Assembly (NCBI GenBank): GCA_030686995.1
Contig: CM060702.1
Location: 65,598,440 to 65,662,439 of the forward strand
Length of the DNA: 64,000 bases
From: Artemisia argyi
Lineage: Eukaryota; Streptophyta; Magnoliopsida; Asterales; Asteraceae
Direction: 5' to 3'
In this document: positions 22,501-33,223 of the stretch, piece after piece
Layout of the letters: each line of letters begins with the position of its first letter
Numbering within the stretch: the stretch's first letter is position 1
The notes under the pieces: generated by a model
What the model was told of the DNA's origin: nothing
Database searches by the model: none
What the model saw: only the letters and a program-made list of their open reading frames with translations
Made by a program: the position numbers and the translations under genes

Positions 22501-25500
22501 CAGACCCATAACCATCTACTGCTGCATCTTCAGAAGCACCTAGATGATCATCCTCAGACAATGCTGCCAAAGATGCATGGGCACAGGCTGCAGCTACTCT
22601 CGGTCCCACTGCAGACGCCAGAAAGGCAACCTAAAGAATCAAAACGGAAGGTAAGAACATAAGATAATACAGAGAGTCCATTAATGAAAGTGTTTCAGGT
22701 ACACAGATAAAAAAGGGTGGGGAGGGGTAACTATTAAGTATTAACCACATCCTATTTTTACTCTCCCACCTAAAATCCTTTTCAGTTTATACCAAAAAAA
22801 ATATATTATTGACATCGCAAAACCATTTCTAGAACTATGCAATATCAATAAGCGTGACAAAATGTTCCTCAATGTATCACAGGCCTTTTGGCTGCAGAGT
22901 GATGCTTAAAAACATCAATATATCAAAATTCGATGACCTTAGCCTCTTATAAAGTTGATAACCATTATTATTTTAGGTCATTCCTCAAGTCATATAAAAA
23001 TGTTCATCTGCCCAAGTTAGTCCATTGCAGCTTTACACATACACATGTTGAACATCTATTGCACTGTTGGAATCCTCCCTTAGTCATATGATGCTCATCA
23101 TAAGTTCAAAACAATAGTAAAGTTCAGGACTTTCACTCATTCGTATATATCTTAAATTACCTTGCACAATTCCCGGACAAAAAATACAAATGAACAGTTC
23201 ATACCTGTACTAATGTGAGCATAGGCGGAGCTAGTAGGGTGACTAGTGGGTACTGAGCCACCCCTAATCAAGTCACTTCAATCCATAGTTATTTAGATTA
23301 CAAACCGCTTTTCTATTAATTTTTTACATTTAGCCTTATTCTATAGACATCTCTACAAAATTCATAAATGAATAACTTAAACAACAAAAGACAACACTAT
23401 AGATTAATTTTTGAAGCATATTTATCACGATGACTTTTTGCATTAAGCACGGCCGGCCTCCCTTAACTAAAAATCCTGGTTCCACCCGTGAATGTGAGTA
23501 GATGTATTGTTTCACAGTACTCCTTTTGAATCACTGATTAGTAACTAACAGTTATATTTGGGCACTTCAAAAGATATAACCAAACTAGATATCTAGTCAT
23601 TTAGAGACGTACTAGCATCAACGTAATATAGCATTAAAATTTTAACTCTCGTTGGTTTATATAATCGAAAAGATAATACTTTATATATTTAAGGGGATCT
23701 GCTTATCAAGTTATGAACGATGTAATATAAAAGAAACTCCTGGTAGCGAGATTGCATCAAAAACTAAAATAGGTAACATATCATATCAAAAACACCTATC
23801 AGAGTAAAGTAACTACAGAAGCCCCCCATTATTCACGAAATTACGATGTTCAATGTTTGTATATGTTATATTGAGATGATGTCAGGCAACAAGGGCTACA
23901 AGGATGTTGTCACATAGTATGTGATATTAGGTTACGATTGTAACATATAATAAATCTCGACAAAACCACAACTCACCTGAGACATCACAGGATTTGCAGA
24001 CTTCTCAAATGGCAATCTCTCTTCAAGTCCAAGGTCTTCAATAACGGACACTGTATTAGCAAGAGAATGTTGCAAGCATAAACTTTATAAGATACCCAAA
24101 CTACCATAGAAAAAAGGAACTGAAAGATGTAAACATACCTTTCCCATTTGCACATGATTGTGGTTTTCCAGAACCATTACCATTGGGCAAGTTTGATACA
24201 CCTGGAACCTCAATACTTTCCAAAGGTGGCTCCTCTATTGAAAGGCGTACAAAATGGAGGATACACTGAGCTTTTGACTTGGTGCCAACATGCTCAGCAA
24301 TCTCAACCCAATTCTCACTATAACGTTCCATAGCTTCCAGCAACAATAAGGTCTCCTGATTGGTCCAACAGTCTGCTTCAAGATTACCATAATCCCTAGT
24401 GGAATCAACCTTTATGAAATCCAAGCTTGAATGACCAGCAACAAATGCCCCGTCATTATAACAGTTTAAGCATAATAGTGTCTCAACCTGCCAGCAAACA
24501 AGTGTAAGCTTTAAAAGACAAGCAAACTATAAACTACCATAATGTCTACTTATAGACCATGGCAAGCCTGAATAGTAGACTTTCCATCATGTTCTATTAA
24601 ACCGTGGATAGGTTGAAGCATCAAAGAATAAAATAAAATAAAAATCTTATTGTCAAGTCCTCAACCCTTATTGGTAATTGAATATTTCATTTAGAAAATT
24701 AATAAGAGCCAGCGGCCTCCAAGAGATACGGCCAGAATACACCGTACACATCACATAGCAAATTTTTCAAGGAGTGCACTAGAACACAACTCTTATCATC
24801 TAAATTTTTACAGAGGCAAACTGCAAGAAAGTGCAACGTACTATCAAATAATCACTTATATTACCAATATAAGCAAGTATGTAACATACTCTTTTAACCA
24901 TTAATACAACAATTTAACCATCTGATGCAAGACTTACCAACATCTTACCAAAATATGCAAATTGTAGCCATTAAATGCAACAGGCTTACCATCTTTTACC
25001 ATTATAAGCAACATGCTTGTCATCTTTTACCATTAAAAGCAACATGCTTACAATCTTTTACCCAGAGCCGTATACGAGGGTGTGCGAGATGTGCTACCGT
25101 ACATGACCTCAAAATATATACCTCTTTATATTGTTGTGGCCTAAAAAATCATTTTCAACAGTAAAATGTTGACGAGATATGAAATTTAGTTGTGAATATT
25201 TGTTAAAATGTATTTTAAGTGGGTGAAAGTGATGAAAAACTCATTAAATCAAAGCTAGATCGTTACAATAGATTTTTAATTTTGCATGTTTATTATCACA
25301 TAAGCGGTTTTGCACAGGGCCTCTGATAGCCCAGCTACGGCGCTGCTTTTACCATTAAACACAACATGCTTATCATTTTTAACCATTAAACACAACATGC
25401 TTATCAATTTTTCCATCAAAAACAACATTCTTAGCTTTTTTTGCCATTTAATCAACAAATTGCATACTTTGGTAAGAGAAGGTACGTATGGTCCGTGCAT

Positions 25501-27828
25501 ATATTGGAAAGATTGAATATTACATATTGCCCTTTTTTACAATACATGCAATCCATAACAAGCCATGTAGGTCAGCCCCTTCTTAAAGTTCATGCCAGTA
25601 GTATATTATATTGGGAATAATGCTCTAGGCCATAATACATATACATAAACAAAGGTCATGCACAAAATTGTATTGGGTCTTTACCATTAAGCCTGAGACT
25701 CACAGATGATGTGGCAGCGCGTGTTTCCTAGTGTACACTCTTAAATAAATTTTATCTAATATTGCTTGTTTTTGGTATGCATCTATGGTGCATCATGAAG
25801 TGAATAAGAACAAATGACTAAATAAAGGTTTGATAATTAAGAGCATTTTGGTCAATGTATCTTAGATCAGCATTTCAATTCCGGTGGGTCATAGGCGTCC
25901 TCAATGTTCAGGACGTGTTAGTGATATGGAGTATTTAAGCCAATAATCTTATGTCATCAATCATCAATAGACATATACCTTCAATCACAATTTATATGTT
26001 CTTGAAGTTGACAACTAGACACTATTTAAGTTAAGGGTCAATTAAGAAGTGTCGTAATTACTGAAGAAGAAAGAAGAAGTACGAAATGGATGGTAATTCA
26101 CCTCTTTGAGTGACTGATAGTAGACAATACCAAGAGATTTAGCGCAAAAATTGCACCGATTTTCAGATAATAGCTCACGAATTCTGCTGTCCAAATCAGA
26201 CTTATTTTCACTATCAACAGCCAATTCAGGATATATATCTGATGCTTTTAGCCTACATCTTGGTCTATCAAATTGTATTAAGCTATCAATAGATCGCAAA
26301 GCAGTTGCTGGCACACGTAATTCTCCTTTTGAATCCTCTGTGAGACACGAGTCCTCATTTCTAGAATCATGATGATTCAGCGGAGCGGCACAGTAATTAA
26401 TTACACCCCAATTATCAAGAAACCGTACAACTCGAGTTACATCATCAGGATCAACACCAACTAAAAAACCATGACAATCAGAAGCTGACAACCTCTTTGC
26501 TGGATTTTCCATGTACTTAGCAACAATACGGTTACGACAATCCATATACTTTTCCGGAGTATGTTCCATTGACTTCCCAGAGAAAAAATGTGGCACTGCC
26601 TGTCTCTCTAACCTGTTTACTGATGTCGGTGAAAACCAATCTGCTTAACACAAAAACCAAAACCCACAACAGAAAATCAACCACAAGCTATACACTTTAA
26701 CAACTGCCTACATTCACTAATAAAAACGTAATTATCCAATATAGAAGCAGAACTACACCAACATAGAAACGTAAGTCCAAACGTGTCATTTTCATAGTAA
26801 ATAGTAACTGCTCGTCTACTCCTTCAGTCCTAAATTTTGTTTCCACCTTATTTTAATCAGTTCCAAATAATTTTCCACTTCTAAAAAAGAGTGGCGTAGT
26901 AACTAATTAAGTTTCACGTATTAACCCTAATTTATTTTAATATCAAAAAACTCAAACAAAGTATTAAAATTTGGTCAAAGCTTAAAACTTTCAATATGCA
27001 AAGTTAAAGCTGCAATATTTACACTTTTCTTACGCTGTATGTTAATGCATTTGTACGACAAATGAGCATATAAAAAGTAAGCTTGTAACATTATACCTGC
27101 GTGCATTGGCACAACATGAACCCGATTCGCTCCGTATCTCTTCACAACACCCTTCCCTTCCATAATAACCGGCGGCGTAATCACAAACCCCCCTTCGTCT
27201 CCACCTGTCAAAACCGCCGTATCCCTCGGGAAAAGCGACACCGCCTGCTTCTGGCCGTGCGAAACATTCTCCAAAAACAAACTCCCTTCACTCAATCCAC
27301 CTCTCTCCTTAACCAAAACCTGATTCACCATATAATGATACCGATTCACACTCTGCTTCACCACAGACGGAAAACTCGACACCCTCACCGCCTTATCCGC
27401 AAAAACCTCACTCTCACTGGCGCGCGCACCAGAAACAACAGTAGGCGCCACAACAGGACCTGGATCGGGTGAGTTCGTGTTAGTGATGACGTCAGCATCA
27501 GCATCAGCATCGTCAATAAGGTCAAGGTCAGCATCTTCCTGCTCCTGTTGCTCGTCTTCTTGTTCGAGTTCGTAGTCCTCGTCGTCCTCCTCTTCGCGGC
27601 GATTACGCGGTCTAGGTTTTCGTGATTGTTCGCCACTTCCACCTCCGCGTTTACGTTTCTTCCATCTGTTCCTAGTTTCTAATATACAAAATTATATAAA
27701 AAAATAATTAATCGTAACAGAATCGTAACAAACTGTAACAGAATTGGGTTTTATAAAATATAATATATAATTAATATAATAGAAGTGATGTGAATGAATA
27801 AATAAATACCTGAAGAGGAAGCTGGCAT
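19581..27828 (-). CDS. SWI3C: SWI3C, SWI/SNF chromatin-remodelling core subunit, 9 exons, 772 aa
   Basis: Nuclear core subunit of plant SWI/SNF (BRM-type) complexes. Minus-strand exons: 27828-27810, 27678-27097, 26640-26102, 24487-24139, 24050-23977, 22630-22494, 21821-21766, 21689-21532, 19985-19581; frames join at every junction. The start MPASSS matches the N terminus of SWI3C proteins. Domain order: basic and acidic N terminus (a KKRKRGGG patch, then Glu/Asp-rich); SWIRM domain at about 201-284 (DWFSPTSVNRLERQAVPHFF); ZZ-like zinc finger at about 364-408 with Cys pairs CNFC and CLNC; SANT domain at about 420-466 (CWTNQETLLLLEAMERYSENW, QCILHFVRL); the conserved FLASAVGPRVAAACAHASL block; a C-terminal coiled coil at about 605-670 (HEEREIQRLSANIINHQLK); and a Pro/Gln/Met-rich tail. 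Arabidopsis SWI3C is slightly longer. Introns 3 and 5 contain MITEs. No disabling change was seen. Confidence 0.95.
23220..23490. mobile_element. 271-bp hAT-type MITE in a SWI3C intron
   Basis: Ends CATAGGCGGAGC and (complement of the right end) CACGGGTGGAACC are imperfect inverted repeats. A perfect 8-bp direct repeat AATGTGAG flanks the element at 23212-23219 and 23491-23498. An 8-bp TSD with short inverted ends is the hAT pattern. Non-coding. Confidence 0.82.
24890..25460. repeat. Degenerate minisatellite in SWI3C intron 3, split by a MITE
   Basis: A unit of about 32 bp resembling TTTTACCATTAAA(A/C)(G/A)CAACATGCTTA(C/T)CATC is repeated about four to five times up to 25054 and resumes after 25353 for about three to four more copies. 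The interruption is the hAT MITE at 25063-25345, so the array was once continuous. Confidence 0.8.
25063..25345. mobile_element. 283-bp hAT-type MITE, TSD CTTTTACC
   Basis: The left end CAGAGCCGTA is the inverted repeat of the right end TACGGCGCTG with one mismatch. A perfect 8-bp direct repeat CTTTTACC lies at 25055-25062 and 25346-25353. It interrupts the minisatellite. No transposase frame. Confidence 0.88.
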
Positions 27829-28204
27829 TTTGAATTGGGGGGAAGAAGGGGTTAAGAGGAATTGGTGGGTCCGGAAATGGCGGAACAAGGGTTTCTCTCT
27901 TCTCTGTTTATTTCTTCCCCAATTTTTAAACAACAACCAACAACCAGATTTGCTTCTTCTGTCTTTCTTTTATCTTTTTTTTTTATATAAGTGTTGATAG
28001 CGAAATAGTTGGGGGACTCGAGAGTAATTTTTATATTGCATCTTTTATAAAACGAGTAAGTTGGCACTCGCGCGTTACGGCGAAGCCAATTTAAATCTAA
28101 TATTCGTGTCAAACAATTTTTAGCATAAGACGTAAAAGTTATGTATAATAAACAAATCAAGTATAATGTGCAATGTATGCCAATAATTAAAACCAACGAT
28201 CAGA
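27829..28204. other. SWI3C 5' flank
   Basis: It should contain the SWI3C leader and promoter on the minus strand. The first 50 bp upstream of the ATG are CT-rich (in gene orientation), as in many plant leaders. No TATA box is obvious; the gene may be TATA-less. Confidence 0.4.
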
Positions 28205-29960
28205 TCCATTCCACTCCCCTCTTTTTGCTTCACACCTTTTTAACCCAACGATTGGATCCATCAAGCTCCCATCTCCTTGCTTCACACCTTTTTAATCCAA
28301 TGATCACAACACACCTACATATACACACAAACTCCCACCCACCAATGTACAAACCCAACATATCATAGCCACCAAAATTCTTATCTTTATCCAAGTCTCT
28401 TTTGTAGTTGACATAATGGCCCTACCAATCACGATGGCAAATGCCTTTACTATAAAACTTGGTCATCATTCTCTGCATGACACAGCCAACTATTTCCATG
28501 TAACATCAAATGGGGGATATTTGATAACATCAAATATATGCTATATTTATATATCATTTACCCCACGATTATTATTATATGTTTATAACTGAATTGATAC
28601 TTGATAGCTTAAGTTTATTATTTTTAGTTTTTATGGAGCAATATTGGAAAAGACACGAAAAAAGACATGACTTGGAGCTTAATTGATGATTTTGTATGTA
28701 ACCTGCAAAGAGCATACGGCGTATGAAACTCTGGCCATACGCCGTATTGGTATCTGGAAGAATTCACTAAGTGGTGAAAATGAAAGCATACGGCGAATTA
28801 AACTATGGCAGTACGCCGTATTAGAAGCTCTACAGTCAAAGCCTAAGTCAGCAATCAAAAAATGGACAATTTTGACGAGTTAGTTCAAGTATGTATTTCT
28901 ATTATGTTGTTGTTGTTATTATTGTTATTGTTATTGTCATCATCATCATCATCATATTCGAGCTTAGTTTAGTTTAGTATTAAAATTTTTGATTATAGGA
29001 TGTTAAATTAAGAATGAAAAGGGATGCTCATAAAGGAAAGATTTTAGATAAGGCTGCCTATGATAAAATGATAGCAAAGGGTAATGAATTGACACACATT
29101 CTAGGGGGATTCAAGAGGTACAAATCTAAAGGGGATGGTAACTGCCCGATTTTCTATGAGATAAACCTTGGTAACATTCCAGGGCATGTTGATACTCTGG
29201 GATAGAGTCACTTGTACGCATACCACCTTGAGGATTAAAGGTATGTCAAACAATGAATCTTGTTGTCTTTTGTAATTGCAGTTTTGTTGTTAAAAATTAA
29301 TGTTTGATGTTCTTGCTTGTAAAATATACACTCTTTCTAAAAATATAGATACCAACCTAACAAGTAGCAGCTCTTTTTTGTCAATGAGCACATGCATCAT
29401 ACATAATTCAACATTAAACTGGAATTATAGGTAGCAGATGGAAATTACATGGGTTGATTCATCATTTGTTATTCACCCGAAGTGGTCAAATCTGGCACTT
29501 TGAGCAGGACTTATTTTTGCTTATCTGTCTCAGTTGTGCCTATATGACTTTGTGTAACAGCTAGACTCGCTCGAATTAGTCGTTTTTTTAAGTCACCATT
29601 TTACCATGGAAATTATTGCCTGACAGAGAATGATGCCAAGGTTTATAGCCAAGGCATTTGCCATTATGGTTGGTAGGGCCATTATGTAAACTACAAAAGA
29701 GAGTAGGGCAACGATAAGAATTTTGGTGGCTGTGATGTGTTAGGTTTGTACAGCGGTGGGTGGGAGTTTGTGCTTTTTATATGAGTGTTGTGATCGTTAG
29801 ATTAAAAATGTGTGAAGCATAGAGAGGGGATCTGGATGGATCTGATCATTGGATTAAAAAGGTGTGAAGCAAGGGGAGGGGAGTTGGATGGATTCGTGTG
29901 ATGGAAATGATGTTTTGTCATTGGTGGGGTTGTGTAAGTGCGGATCAGCTTTTTAAAATG
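28205..29960. mobile_element. Foldback element A with about 250-bp inverted ends
   Basis: The segment 28210-28450 (two copies of TTGCTTCACACCTTTTTAA, then CACAAACTCCCACC, then GCCACCAAAATTCTTATC) reappears as its reverse complement at about 29645-29890. Between the arms are AGCATACGGCGTATG and CCATACGCCGTATTGG palindromic motifs (28710-28830), and a 63-codon frame at 29014-29205 (MKRDAHKGKILDKAAYDKMI, then GGFKRYKSKGDGN) that looks like a captured gene fragment. I do not recognise its source. No transposase. The exact ends are unclear. Confidence 0.7.
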
Positions 29961-30109
29961 CAATTGTTTATATCAAAAACTTTTTTTATTATAAATAAGC
30001 CCAAGTAAGTTTTACTTCTATTCTCTATTCTAACAGCTCATGTAAAGACGCAAGTTAGACACAAACCAACATTTAACTAACTATGACACATTATATTACT
30101 ACTTAGAGG

Positions 30110-30345
30110 TAGGGCCACCGAACCGAACCGGAAAACAGAGCCGAACTTGACCGAACCGAACCTATCACATTCAGTTCGTTTAGATTCTATATACTTCGGT
30201 TTTTGGTTTCGGTTCGACCCATAACTGAGAAAAACTAAACCATATAAACCAAACCAAACCGACACAAAATTGAACCAAACTGACAATGCTCGGTTCGGTT
30301 TCAGTTCTATATACTAATGATTTTCGGTTCGATTCGGTTTTGGAC
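30110..30345. repeat. CCGAACC/GGTTCGG-rich low-complexity patch (unit A)
   Basis: Repeated GAACCGAA / TTCGGTTT words in both orientations. The equivalent patch in unit B is at about 32852-32965. Such tracts are common transposon subterminal sequence in plants. Confidence 0.6.
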
Positions 30346-30447
30346 CGATGCTCATCCCTACATGGAAGTTATTTGATAATATTAAGCCACAAAAGCTTGA
30401 GATTTTATTTTTTTTTTTTTGCATTTGTGTGACTTTAACCATTCTTA

Positions 30448-30715
30448 AATTAGAGAGCGAATAAAAGCAGCGAGAGACCGATAGAAAAGCTATCCAGACA
30501 ATCGTAGGAAACCTTCGGAATTCCAAGTTGGAGATAGAGTAATGCTGAAATTATCACCATGGAAGGGCATGGTTCGTTTGGGTAAGAAGGGAAAACTTGC
30601 CCCGAGGTATGCCGGATCATTTGAGATACTAGAATGAATCGGTCCAGTAGCATACAAAATCAAGTTACCCTAGGAGCTTAGTGGTGTGCACAGTGCATGA
30701 TGACATCAAATAATA
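30448..30715 (+). pseudogene. Gypsy integrase C-terminal remnant (unit A)
   Basis: The plus strand reads FQVGDRVMLKLSPWKG, VRLGKKGKLAPRYAG, then IGPVAYKIKLP and ELSGVH, the conserved C-terminal end of Ty3/gypsy integrase. Stop codons interrupt it (after FEILE, for example), and no reverse transcriptase or LTR is attached. This copy preserves the uninterrupted insertion site of the nest that hit unit B. Confidence 0.8.
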
Positions 30716-30899
30716 CCGATATTTAAGTGTCAATTTCCCCTATTATGCTCATTGTTTATACTTATTATGTGGATAAATACTTTATTTCCGTTTTTATATC
30801 CAGGTTACGAATGAGCATAGGAGCTAAAGAAATGCGGAAATTGGAAAGAGATTGCAAAATATACAAACTCATAGTATGCTGAAGGAAGCTACAGCGTAA

Positions 30900-31601
30900 C
30901 CATCTCACTCCCTTCTCCTTGCTTCACACCTTTTTAACCCAACGATCGGATCCATCAAGCTCCCCCTTCCTTGCTTCACACCTTTTTAATCCAATGATCA
31001 CAACACACCTACATATACACACAAACTCCCACCTACCAGTGTATAAACCCAACATATCATAGCCACCAAAATTCTTATCTTTATCCAAGTCTCTTTTGTA
31101 GTTGACATAATGGCCCTACCAATCACGATGGCAAATGCCTTGGCTATAAACCTTGTTCATCATTCTCTGCAAGACGCAGTCAACTATTTCCATGTAACAT
31201 CAAATTAGGGGATATTTGATAACATCAAATGTTGCTATATTTATATATTATTTATCCCGCGATTATTATTATATGTTTATAATTGAATTGATACTTGATA
31301 GTTTAAGTTTATTATTTATAGTTTTTATGGAGCAATATTGGAAAAGACACGGAAAAAGACATGATTTGGAGCTTAATTGATGATTTTGTATGCAAACTGC
31401 AAAGAGCATACGGCGTATGAAACTCTAGCCATACGCCGTATTGGTATCTGGAAGAGTTCACCAAGTATTGGTGAAAATGAAAGCATAATGCGATTTATAC
31501 TATGGCAGTACGCCGTATTGGAAGCTCTGTAATCAAAGCCTAAGTCAGCAATCAGAAAATGGACAATTTTGATGAGTTAGTTCAAGTATGTATTTCTAGT
31601 A

Positions 31602-31646
<45 letters not shown>

Positions 31647-32655
31647 CATCATCATCATCACCATTGCTTAGTTTAATTTAGTATTAAAATTTATGTTCAA
31701 TTAAGAATGAAAATGGATGGTCATAAAGGAAAGATTCTAAATAAGGCTACCTATGATAAAATGATAGCAAAGGGTAATGAATAGGCACACATTCTAGGGG
31801 ATTCAAGAGGTACAAATCTCAAGGGTATGGTAATTGCCCGATTTTCTCTGAGATAAACCTTGGTAACATTCTAGGGCATGATGATACTCTGGGACATAAC
31901 CACTTATAAGCATACCACCTTGAGGATTAAAGGTATGTCAAACAATGAATCTTGTTGTCTTTTGTAATTGCAGTTTTGTTGTTATAAATTAATGTTTGAT
32001 GTTCTTGCTTGTAAAATATACACTCCTTCTAAAAATAGAGATACCAACCTAGCACGTAGCATCTCTTTTTTGTCAATGAGCACATGCATCATACATAATT
32101 CAACATTAAACTGGAATTGTAGGTAGCAAATGGAAATTGCATGGGTTGATTCATCATTTGTTATTCACCATGAAGTGATCAAATCTAGCACTTTAGGTAG
32201 GACTTATTTTTGTCTATCTGTCTCATTTGTGCCTATACGGCTTTGTGTAACAGCTAGACTCGCCCGAATTAGTCCTTTTTTTAAGTCACCATTTTACCAT
32301 GGAGATTGTCGGCTGTGTCCTACAGAGAATGATGCCAAGGCTTATAGCCAAGGCATTTGTCATCATGATTGGTAGGGCCATTATGTCAGCTACAAAAGAG
32401 AGTAGGGTAATGATAAGAATTTTGGTGGCTGTGATGTGTTAGGTTTGTACAGCGGTGGGTGGGAGTTTGTGTTTTTTATAAGAGTGTTGTGATCGTTAGA
32501 TTAAAAATGTGTGAAGCATGGAGAGGGGAGCTGGATGGATATGATAATTGGATTAAAAAGGTATGAAGCAAATGGAGGGGAGTTGGATGGATCCGTGTGA
32601 TGAAAATGATGTTTTGTCATTGGTGGGGTTTTGTAAGTGTGGATCAGCTTTTTAA
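30900..32655. mobile_element. Foldback element B
   Basis: Same structure as element A: left arm 30905-31150, inverted right arm at about 32340-32590, the ATACGGCGTATG palindromes near 31408-31525, and a shortened, stop-containing version of the captured frame near 31700-31900. Confidence 0.7.
31603..31661. repeat. (ATT)n then (CAT)n microsatellite
   Basis: About 45 bp of ATT repeats followed by CATCATCATCATCA. Unit A has a shorter form near 28906-28955. Confidence 0.9.
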
Positions 32656-33081
32656 AACGCAATTGTTTATATCAAAAACTTTTTTCTTATTATAAATAAT
32701 TGAATAAGGCCAAGTAAGTTTTACTTCTATTCTAACAGCCCATGTAAAGACTCAAATTAGACCCAAACCAACATTTAACTAACTATTACACATAATAAAA
32801 TCGATATTAATACTTGGAGGTAGGGCTGACGGCTGAGCATATTGGGCAGGAAACCGAACCGAACCGACAATGCTCAATTCGGTTTCGGTTCGGTTTCGGT
32901 TCTATATACTAATGATTTTCGGTTCGATTCAATTTTTGTCGGTTCGTTTCGGTTCGGTTTTTTACCGATGCTTAGCCCTACTTGGAAGTTATTTGATAAT
33001 ATTAAGCCACAAAAGCTTGAGATTCTTATTTTTTTAGCAAAGCTATTTTCATTTGTGTGACTTTAACCATTCTTAAATTAG

Positions 33082-33223
33082 AGAGCGAATAAAAGCAGCA
33101 AGAGACCGATAGAAAAGCTATGCAGACAACCGTATGAAACCTTCGGGATTCCAAGTTGGAGATAGAGTAATGCTGAAGGTATCGCCATGGAAGGGCGTGG
33201 TTCGATTGGGTAAGAAGGGAAAA
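33082..33223 (+). pseudogene. Gypsy integrase remnant (unit B), truncated by LTR insertion
   Basis: It reads FQVGDRVMLKVSPWKG, VRLGKKGK and then stops being homologous at the LTR junction. The same frame continues in unit A. Confidence 0.8.

Larger units (their letters stand above)
28205..30895. repeat. Tandem segmental duplication, unit A
   Basis: About 2.69 kb that recurs, in the same order and orientation, from about 30896. Shared blocks include TTGACATAATGGCCCTACCA (28408 and 31105), CATACGGCGTATGAAACTCT (about 28714 and 31408), the CCGAACC-rich stretch, and the gypsy integrase remnant. Small indels separate the copies, so the duplication is not very recent. It contains a foldback element and a retrotransposon fragment. 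Confidence 0.85.
30896..33223. repeat. Tandem segmental duplication, unit B, cut at 33224
   Basis: Second copy of the roughly 2.69 kb unit. It follows unit A until GGGTAAGAAGGGAAAA at 33223, where unit A continues CTTGCCCCGAGG but unit B switches to an LTR (TGTAACACCCCC). The rest of unit B must lie beyond the right edge of the window. Confidence 0.85.

Noticed and set aside
24890..25460. CRISPR-like repeat array
   Set aside because: Direct degenerate minisatellite in a plant intron, without unique spacers of constant length.
27101..27472. 123-codon plus-strand ORF
   Set aside because: Antisense shadow of SWI3C exon 2, whose protein is clearly conserved.
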